Shown here: positions 56,961 to 64,000 of the stretch, one piece after another
Numbering within the stretch: position 1 is the first letter of the stretch
Layout of the letters: each line of letters starts with the position of its first letter
Assembly: GCA_009363875.1 (NCBI GenBank)
Contig: CM018680.1
Coordinates: forward strand, 11,415,625-11,479,624
Source of the DNA: Mikania micrantha
Lineage: Eukaryota > Streptophyta > Magnoliopsida > Asterales > Asteraceae
Length of the DNA: 64,000 bases
Reading direction: 5' to 3'
The notes under the pieces: generated by a model
What the model was told of the DNA's origin: nothing
Database searches by the model: none
Seen by the model: only the letters and a program-made list of their open reading frames with translations
Position numbers and translations under genes: made by a program

Positions 56961-57987
56961 TAGCTGAATCGTGAGTTCCTGTTCATCTTCTTCTTCGAGC
57001 CATTACTCCCGTTTCAGACCTATACCCACGATCTTACTCTCTTATATTAACTCCTTCAAAGGTTTTACAACGTTTTAGTTCGATTATTACAACATGAAAT
57101 TAAGGATTCGTGATATACACAAAAACCGAAACTTATACCTTAGATCCACCTCGAAATGTTGATCCAAAGCTAGATTCCTTAGTATCCTCTTGTTCCTCTC
57201 GAACACACGAACGCGTAGGCACCAAGATCTCGCGAATCCGTCGGGTAACGAACGAGATAGGTTAGAGAGAAGGTAGAGAGAAGTACGTGTGTGTTTTTAG
57301 AGAGAGAGAGAATTTGAGAGAATGAAGAAGATGGTGGAGTCTTCCACCATTTAAGTTCACCTCGTTCCCGCGTGTTCGGTCTCGTTTTTATCGCGATAAC
57401 ACTATTAAACGATCGGTTATGCTCGTAATTATAATTATAACATTAAAGTGTTTTAAATAATCATATTTCGTTTTAAATAAAATGATTTTCATAAATGTTA
57501 TCTCATAAAACATTTTTGAATAAAAATGTATTGTAAAAACATTTCGTTTCCAAAATCGTTAAATAAATTCTTTAATTTAATAAATTTATTCGAATTCGTT
57601 TTTAAGTTGTGATTCCTAATAAACGTTTTTAGTTTATATTTATTAATTTAATATCGTTAGATATTATTAAATTATCTCGTCCAAACGCGTTACTTACGTA
57701 CGTATTCGTAAAGATCGTCACCTTTGCGAATACAACGCTCGTATCGTATCTCGATTCGAGTTATTTTTTATGGAACATCGTTTCAGAATATTATTCCTAA
57801 TAATTATATTCGTGTGAATCGTCAACCACGCAAATACATTTATTAAGTTAATATTTCTGAATTAATATTCGTGTTTAAATTGTGTTCGTAACCTCACCAA
57901 CGCGTATTTATTTCCAATAAGGTTTTCATTATTATATTAACTTTAATATTATCCACCCAATCCAAAACCCACTGAACCCTAGTCACT

Positions 57988-58099
57988 GACACATCCATGA
58001 TAGACCGAAATATGCATATGTATAGGGCATATGCAGAGGTAGATCGCAACCTCCCCTACACCGTCCTACCGCTATTTCGATAAACCATGACCATGTGTC
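57988..58099 (-). repeat. Structured hairpin unit a, chromovirus 3 LTR copy
   Basis: Outer arms as in 30190-30302. The inner hairpin changes to AGGT..ACCT around AGATCGCA. The core is TATAGGGCATATGCAG. The second LTR unit (b) is missing in this element. Confidence 0.75.
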
Positions 58100-58394
58100 C
58101 TTGACTATGTTTAGCACCCAAAACATAACCAACTCTACATTCCTTTCCATTTCAACCAATAATCAATAATCCGTATAATTATCTGCGATAAACTCTCTGG
58201 TTCTGTTTAGTTGAGTTACAACTAAACTTCCCATGGTTTACGCGTATAATAATATGTTCTAAGCATGTATACCAGTAATAGTGATAATCATCAAATAACG
58301 TGTCAATATTAATAATTACAAAATCTCCGGTCGAAATAGTACAATCGTACGGATGTACGGTTGTACGGACAACCGGAAGTACAGTGATGTTACA

Positions 58395-58430
58395 GTCTCT
58401 CCTAGTTAAAGGAATTTCGTCCCGAAATTC
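58395..58430 (-). other. Polypurine tract and stem-loop of chromovirus 3
   Basis: Minus strand AGGAGAGAC before the LTR, and the inverted repeat GAATTTCG/CGAAATTC at 58412-58430, as in chromovirus 1. Confidence 0.7.
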
Positions 58431-59613
58431 AACTTGGAGTGACCGTAGTAAATAAATGTAGGTACTTAAGCTTCATCTGATCTTCTCGCTCCAATGTGAA
58501 CTCTGGACCCCGCTTCGATTCCCAACATAGTTTGACAATTGGAATTCTACTGCGTTTGAGCTTTTTAACCTCACGATCCATTATCTCCACTGGTCTTTCA
58601 ACAAAATGCATGGTATCATCGACGCGAATGTCATCGAGTGGTACCTGAAGATCCTGATCAGCTAAGCACTTTCTTAGATTGGACACGTGAAACGTTGGGT
58701 GCACGTTACTAAGTTCAGGAGGAAGTTCCAATTTGTAGGCAACCTTCCCGATTCGTTCAAGAATCTTAAAAGAGCCAACATAACGTGGAGCAAGCTTTCC
58801 CTTTTTCCCGAATCGAACAACGCCCTTCCAAGGCGACACTTTGAGCAATACCATATCTCCCACTTCAAACTCTAAAAGTTTTCTTCGTTTATCCGCGTAG
58901 CTCTTCTGTCGACTGCGAGCATCTAACAGATTGTCGCGGATATGGCGGATCTTGTCGGTCGTTTCCTGAATAATCTCAGGACCAGTAATCTGCGAATCGC
59001 CGACCTCGGTCCAACAAATAGGTGACCGACATTTCCTGCCATAAAGAGCTTCAAACGGCGCCATACCAATGCTCGTGCGATAACTGTTGTTATACGAGAA
59101 CTCAACCAATGGTAGATGGCTATCCCAATTGCCACCGAAATCGATGACACAAGCTCTCAACATGTCTTCCAGTGTTTGAATCGTCCGCTCCGTTTGTCCA
59201 TCCGTTTGAGGATGATAAGCAGTGCTGAGATCGAATCTTGTTCCAAAGGCTTCATGAAGTGATTCCCAAAATCGTGCCGTGAAACGAGCATCACGATCCG
59301 ATATTATGCTCAAGGGAATACCATGTCGGCTAATGATCTCATCAATGTAGATACGAGCTAACATCCGTACAGGGTAAGTTTCGCGTATCGGTAAGAAGTG
59401 AGCCGACTTGGTCAATCTATCAACTATCACCCAAATGCTATCCTTGTCGTTGGTGGTTCGTGGGAGTTTAGTAATGAAATCCATAGAGATATTCTCCCAC
59501 TTCAACATCGGTATTTCTGGTTGTATTAACAATCCCGAAGGTCGCTGGTGTTCTGCCTTGACTTTGGCACAGTTAAGGCACTTTAACACATACTCAGCAA
59601 TATCCTTCTTCAT
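58429..59613 (-). pseudogene. Chromovirus 3 integrase and chromodomain
   Basis: 394 open codons. From the start: CLNCAKVK (end of the HHCC domain), SMDFITKLP, ISDRDARFT and DGQTERTIQTLE with all three catalytic residues. Then comes the GSFKILERIGKVAYKL block and the chromodomain IPIVKLCWESKRGPEFTLER at the end. The chromodomain has W-to-L and V-R-W to L-C-W changes. This is the best preserved integrase in the window, but it is separated from the rest of pol by a stop near 59617. Confidence 0.9.
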
Positions 59614-59619
59614 TCCAGG

Positions 59620-59883
59620 CTACCAGTACAAGCCCCTAAGGTCTTGATACATCTTGTCAGCACCCCGATGGATTGAATAACGAGACTTATGAGCTTCATC
59701 CATAATCATCATCCTAAGATCACCCCTGTTCGGTATCCACAACCGATTCAAATAATACATCAAGCCGTCATCCTTAGTTTCCAATAGGATCTCAGCCCCG
59801 CAAGACATCTCATTTTTCAAGTCATCCTGAGTTAATGAGAGTTGTTGGGCTGTGAGAACATCATTACGGAGATTAGTGTGCAC
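59620..59883 (-). pseudogene. Chromovirus 3 integrase N-terminal zinc region
   Basis: Reads LWIPNRGDLRMMIMDEAHKS followed by RYSIHRGADKMYQDL, holding the first His residues of the HHCC domain. It is in the same frame family as its neighbours but bounded by stops near 59620 and 59884. Confidence 0.8.
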
Positions 59884-60315
59884 TCAGACACTATGAATCT
59901 GAACCTGACTTTTGCGACTAAGCGCATCTGCTACTACATTCGCTTTACCAGGATGGTAGCGAATTTCACAGTCATAATCATTTAACATTTCAACCCATCT
60001 CCGTTGTCTCATATTGAGCTCCTTTTGATTGAGAATATGTTGCAAACTTTTATGATCAGTGAACACTACACACTTAGTGCGATAAAAATAATGTCTCCAT
60101 ATCTTCAAGGCAAACACGACTACACCAAGTTCCAAGTCGTATGTAGTGTAGTTCTTCTCGTGAATCTTCAGCTGTCTTGATACATAAGCCACAACCTTTC
60201 CCCGTTGCATGAGAACACAACCGAGACCTAGGTTGGATGCATCACAATAAACCACAAAATCATCATTTCCATCAGGCAATGTCAAGACAGGGGCATCACA
60301 AAGTTTCTGCTTCAA
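59884..60315 (-). pseudogene. Chromovirus 3 RNase H
   Basis: VVYCDASNLGLGCVLMQRG, YDLELGVVVFALKIWRHYF, VFTDHKSLQHI and YHPGKANVVADALSRK give all four acidic positions. A CAG to TAG stop lies just upstream at about 60335. Confidence 0.88.
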
Positions 60316-60333
60316 AGTCTGAAATGCCTCTTC

Positions 60334-60900
60334 CTACTTCGGTCCCCACTCATAAGGTTTATTCTTTTGAGTCAAAGAAGTGAGAGGGACAGCAATCCTG
60401 AAGAAATTCGATATAAACCGCCGATAGTAACCGGCAAGTCCGAGAAACGATCGAATCTCCGTCGGTGTCTTTGGTGTACTACAATTCTTCACCGCATCAA
60501 TCTTTGCAGGATCCACGTGAATGCCGTTTTCATTGACTATGTGTCCCAAGAATTGAACTTCCTTAAGCCAAAATTCACATTTAGAGAATTTGGCATACAG
60601 ACACTCCTCTCTTAGGATCTACAAAATCAACTTAAGGTGTTTCTCGTGTTCTTCCTTGGTCTTTGAGTAGATCAAAATATCATCAATGAAGACAATCACA
60701 AATTTATCCAAGTATGGCCTACAAACACGGTTCATGAGATCCATAAAAACCGCAGGTGCATTGGTAAGGCCAAAAGGCATTACCGGAAATTCATAGTGGC
60801 CATATCTTGTTCTGAAAGCTGTCTTGGGAATATCATCATCATGTACGCGAAGCTGATGATACCCAGACCTAAGATCGATCTTTGAAAACCATGCCGAGCC
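60334..60900 (-). pseudogene. Chromovirus 3 reverse transcriptase, C-terminal two thirds
   Basis: In one frame from about 60900 are FSKIDLRSGYHQLR, MPFGLTNAPAVFMDLMNR and the catalytic FIDDILIYSK, then a stop near 60620. The connection part LGHIVNENGIHVDPAKIDAV follows at 60334-60549. The Trp in KNWSTP is Cys. Confidence 0.83.
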
Positions 60901-61850
60901 CTGAAGCTGATCGAAGAGATATCGATGCGCGGCAGCGGATATCGATTCTTAATTGTGAGCTTGTTTAATTCGCGATAGTCGATGCACATTCGGAATGACC
61001 CGTCCTTTTTCTTGACAAATAGGACCGGTGCACCCCATGGTGAATGGCTCGGGTGAATGAATCCTTTATCAGTAAGTTCTTGCAGCTGGCTCGCCAATTC
61101 TTGCAACTCTGAAGGCGCAAGTCTGTAAGAAGCCTTGGCGACAGGATTTGCACCAGGTACTAAATCGATTCGAAACTCTACTTGGCGTTCTGGTGGAAGA
61201 CCCGGCAAATCGTCTGGAAATACTTCTGGAAAATCCCGTATCACTGGAACATCTTCAATTTTCTTTCCTTTATCTTTCTTCTCCACAATGTGAGCTAAGA
61301 ATGCAATACATTTCTTCCTAAGGTACTTGTGTGCTTTAGTGCATGACATCAGCTTAAGACCTTTACTAGAAGTTTCTCCAAATACTCTTAAAGTTTCACC
61401 CGAAGGTAAGGGAATACGAATGTACTTTTCATGACAAACAATCTCCGCTCTGTGGGTGGCTAACCAATCCATGCCTATGATAACATCAAAGCTACCAAGA
61501 TGCATAGGTATGAGATCAATTGGGAAAACATGATCACTTAAGTTCATAGTACATCCAATAATAACAGTGTCAATATCAATAGTGTTTCCGTCAGCCACCT
61601 CCACATTGAACGGTTTATCTAAATATGTACGTGTTCTATCGAGCAAGCATTCAGAATCATATGAAACGAAACTCCTATCGGTACCAGAATCAAATAAGAC
61701 AGATGCATAAGAGTTGTTGATCAGAAATGTACCGTTGACGACGTCCTGGTTGGCTTGAGCAGCAGGAGCATTTAGTTGAAACGCCCGGCCTCTTGCCATC
61801 CTTTGATTGTTCCCGGTCAACTTTGGGCATTGATTCCTGAAATGACCCAC
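60901..61850 (-). pseudogene. Chromovirus 3 zinc knuckle end, protease and RT start
   Basis: Starts after the second knuckle and has the protease site LFDSGTDRSFVS (Ala of DSGA changed to Thr), then VIIGMDWLATH and the linker FPEVFPDDLPGLPPERQVEF. The RT start (FIHPSHSPWGAPVLFVKKKD, IDYRELNKLTIKNRYPLPRI) follows. A one-base deletion near 60919 (GAGATATCG against GAGATCATCG in chromovirus 1) breaks the frame inside RT. Confidence 0.87.
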
Positions 61851-61877
61851 TTCGCCACACTCATAACAGGCTCTCGC

Positions 61878-62987
61878 CTATGCAGGAGGTACCTGACGTA
61901 CGGGTACAGCTGGAATAGGTTGTGCATGAGGAGCTGGCAGTGCAAGCGGTGCTTGTTGCATCCTTTGTGCCTGCGGTGCACTCCTACAAACGTTAGCATA
62001 GTGCCCAAACTTTCCACAGTTGTGGCAGACGCGACATGGCAAGTTTGGTGCATGATGATATCTGCAAGTATTACATTGGGGAGTGTTCCCAGTGAAATTC
62101 CTGGCAGTTGAGTTGTTAGATGATTGCTGCGCAGACTTAGCTGCAGGAGCAGAGACCATGAAATTTCTGGTCTTTCTCTTTTTGTTGCTGCTCTTAGAAG
62201 TGCTAGCAGCTTCAGACTGAACCTCAGTCTTGATTTCCTTTGTAGCAGCCATGGTGTCAGTCTTCTTGTATCCCTTCCAAGTGAGTGTTCCATTCTTCAC
62301 GTGATTATCAGTAAGAGTTGCAGATAGACGGATCGCAGCCTCAAGTGTTTTGGGATTGCTCCCGTAGACTGTGTCCTGAATCTGTACCGGCAATCCGCCG
62401 ATATACTTCTCAATTGCCCTCTCCAAGGGTGTCACCATATGAGGTACCAGTAGACTATACTCATGGAATTGAGTATTGTAGATGACATTCTCCCCGCTGT
62501 CCTGCTTGAGTTCCCAAAACTCAGTCTCAAGCTTTCTCATCTCACTGTGAGGACATAATTCAGTAGTCATCAAGTTCTTGACCTCAGTCCACGTTAGTGC
62601 TAAAGCAGCATCCACTCCCCTAGTTCGCTTTTCCCCATTCCACCATGTTAGTGCTCTCTTTTGGAAAACACTAGTGGCATAGCGAACCTTCAGGTTCTCG
62701 GGGCAGTCACTGTTGATGAAGGTATTCTCCATACTCTCGAACCACTGCAGCAGACCAGTGGCTGATTCAGCACCTGTGAACTTCAGAGGATTACAGGAGT
62801 TGAAGTGCTTGAACGTGCAAGTTGGCGGGTTTGCACCACCTCTGTTCTGGGTGATATTCTGGTTGGCTTGTGTCAATTGGTTCACCAATCCAGTGATGAG
62901 GTTAGCTAGCTCTTGCATGCCTGGGTTGGCATTGCCGTTAGCATCCTCTGAGTTCGTGTCATCTCCGTTGTGACGGCGAGGCGGCAT
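61878..62987 (-). pseudogene. Chromovirus 3 gag
   Basis: Starts MPPRRHNGDDTN. Capsid motifs are CTFKHFNSCNPLKFTGAESA, ALTWWNGEKRTRG and LMTTELCPHSEMRKLE. It ends with an intact CCHC knuckle CHNCGKFGHYANVC. The frame runs 369 codons, on through the Pro/Ala-rich linker, to a TAG at 61878, just before the second knuckle CYECGEVGHFRNQC. It is the only full-length gag in the window and is probably a complete gag product if the stop is tolerated. Confidence 0.9.
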
Positions 62988-64000
62988 GTTTATGAGGAAA
63001 TTAGAAACATGTTACTACCGTGTACAACGTAAGTCATACAAACAATGGTCAAATGAGTTCATTTAATCAGTTAGGATTTCATATAGAAACTATATTTATC
63101 TCCTATCTGTCATTAAACTCATAATGTTTATAAATTTCCTAATATTATTCTAAGTGTCCTAGTTGGTCATAACTAATATTAGCTAACTATTCCTAAGTTC
63201 CATACATTCCCCACCCTATACCAACACTGACAACCTCCCGATGCAATGCAACAAGCTTATATATAGGGCATATGCAGAGGTAGATCCCAATCTCCCCTAC
63301 ACCGTCCCACCACCGTTCCATTGCACCACAATTATGCCCTTGTTAGCGTTTAGGGTGTATCATGTATCTTACCGTAACCTTACTTCACAAACCTTATCCT
63401 AGGTAGGATAATTTTGAGTGAAGTGATCTCTAGTTTCCTTGGGCAATTAGGTTCGCCTAATGTCTAAGTTCACCTGACATGTAGGTTTACCTATTTCTAA
63501 GTTCACCTAATGTCTAAGTTCACATGACATTAAGTTTTCCCTAATTGTCTAAGTTCACTAAAATCCATGCTAATCCCAATGTCCATAGTTATCAGTGAGG
63601 GTTCATATCATCACTAGTGCTCTTATTGTCACTAAGTGTTCATATCTTCCCTATAATTTATTCTCATCAAGTGTCCATACCATCACTAAGTGTTAGTATC
63701 ATCACTATGCGTTTATATTATCATCCAATGTCCATATCATCAACACAGTCATCAATCCATCATTAAGTGTTCGTGTCGTTCGTTGATCCTATGCACCCTA
63801 CGTGTCCAATCAGTGTATTTATAAATGAGTTTATGTGTGCATCATTAAGCGTGGTCATCCATGAGTCAATCCAAACCAATCCACAAACAGTCCATCAAAC
63901 AGCCCATCAACCTCAACCTATAGCAACTCCTAATAAGATCCTAAGTTCTTGACACTGACAGACCCCCAATATACTACAAATGGTATATGTATAGGGCATA
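62988..64000 (-). other. Untranslated leader of chromovirus 3
   Basis: Non-coding. Contains hairpin unit c (63242-63325), the start of unit d (63970-64000, cut by the window end), and CTAAGTTCACCT/TCATATCATCACT low-complexity sequence between them, as in chromovirus 1. Confidence 0.7.
63242..63325 (-). repeat. Structured hairpin unit c, chromovirus 3 leader copy
   Basis: The outer arms TGCAATGCAAC and GTTCCATTGCA pair over 10 of 11 positions. The core is TATAGGGCATATGCAG. The inner loop reads CCCA in place of CGCA, closed by AGAT/ATCT. Confidence 0.7.

Larger units (their letters stand above)
54719..58394 (-). repeat. 3' LTR of chromovirus 3 (3676 bp)
   Basis: TGTAACA and TGTTACA ends as in chromovirus 1, but without the 600-base deletion. 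It has tandem copies of an 80-odd-base unit with GTGACAATACATG and ACCGAAGTCAA words (55380-55640), a GGTTCG array (56480-56960) and one hairpin unit (57988-58099). Confidence 0.9.
54719..64000 (-). mobile_element. Tekay-like chromovirus 3, minus strand, truncated by the window end
   Basis: The 3' LTR is at 54719-58394 and gag-pol at 58429-62987. The leader runs to the window edge; the 5' LTR lies outside. Same subfamily as chromovirus 1: shared LTR ends, polypurine stem-loop, gag-pol and hairpin units. The left flanking 5-mer is TCTGT; its partner is out of view. Confidence 0.9.

Overview
The window is repeat-dense plant nuclear DNA. I find no intact host gene, no RNA gene and no CRISPR array. 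The best lineage clues are an NBS-LRR-type leucine-rich-repeat fragment resembling the lettuce RGC2 class and a CrRLK1L-type receptor-kinase pseudogene. With the style of the Ty3/gypsy LTRs they point to Asteraceae (lettuce/chicory/sunflower-like). This is inferred from remembered family resemblance, not from a search.

Layout. 1-4560: two decayed minus-strand Ty1/copia remnants with LTR pieces. 5166-5776: LRR exon fragment. 6233-8105: an inverted-repeat element whose left arm carries a 234-bp hAT-type MITE with a perfect 8-bp target duplication. 8835-10410: a second long foldback element. 10433-15890: a MULE-like composite with remnants of a Ulp1 (C48) protease gene and GTTACAT-rich repeats. 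16005-16846: dead kinase pseudogene. 18177-19030: a foldback repeat with a second hAT-type MITE inside. 19430-24615: a complete but decayed plus-strand Reina-type chromovirus with two 293-bp LTRs and a perfect 5-bp target duplication. 27640-27806: a copia gag start, cut by the next element.

27807-50069 is a minus-strand Tekay-like chromovirus with LTRs of about 3 kb or more. Its 5' LTR is split by a second minus-strand chromovirus of another subfamily (37406-47384), and its right end is truncated. 50099-52696 is a plus-strand gypsy LTR with a polypurine tract on its left and a primer-binding site on its right, so it served two internal regions. 54719-64000 is another Tekay-like element of the outer subfamily, running off the window end.

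All pol genes carry stops, frameshifts or deletions, so none looks autonomous. The order gag, protease, RT, RNase H, integrase, chromodomain can still be followed in four elements. The most notable unexplained signal is a family of about 85-113-bp hairpin units, found twice in the LTR and up to three times in the leader of the outer-type Tekay elements. Their core is conserved, but their stems differ from copy to copy while remaining self-complementary. This suggests a selected nucleic-acid structure.
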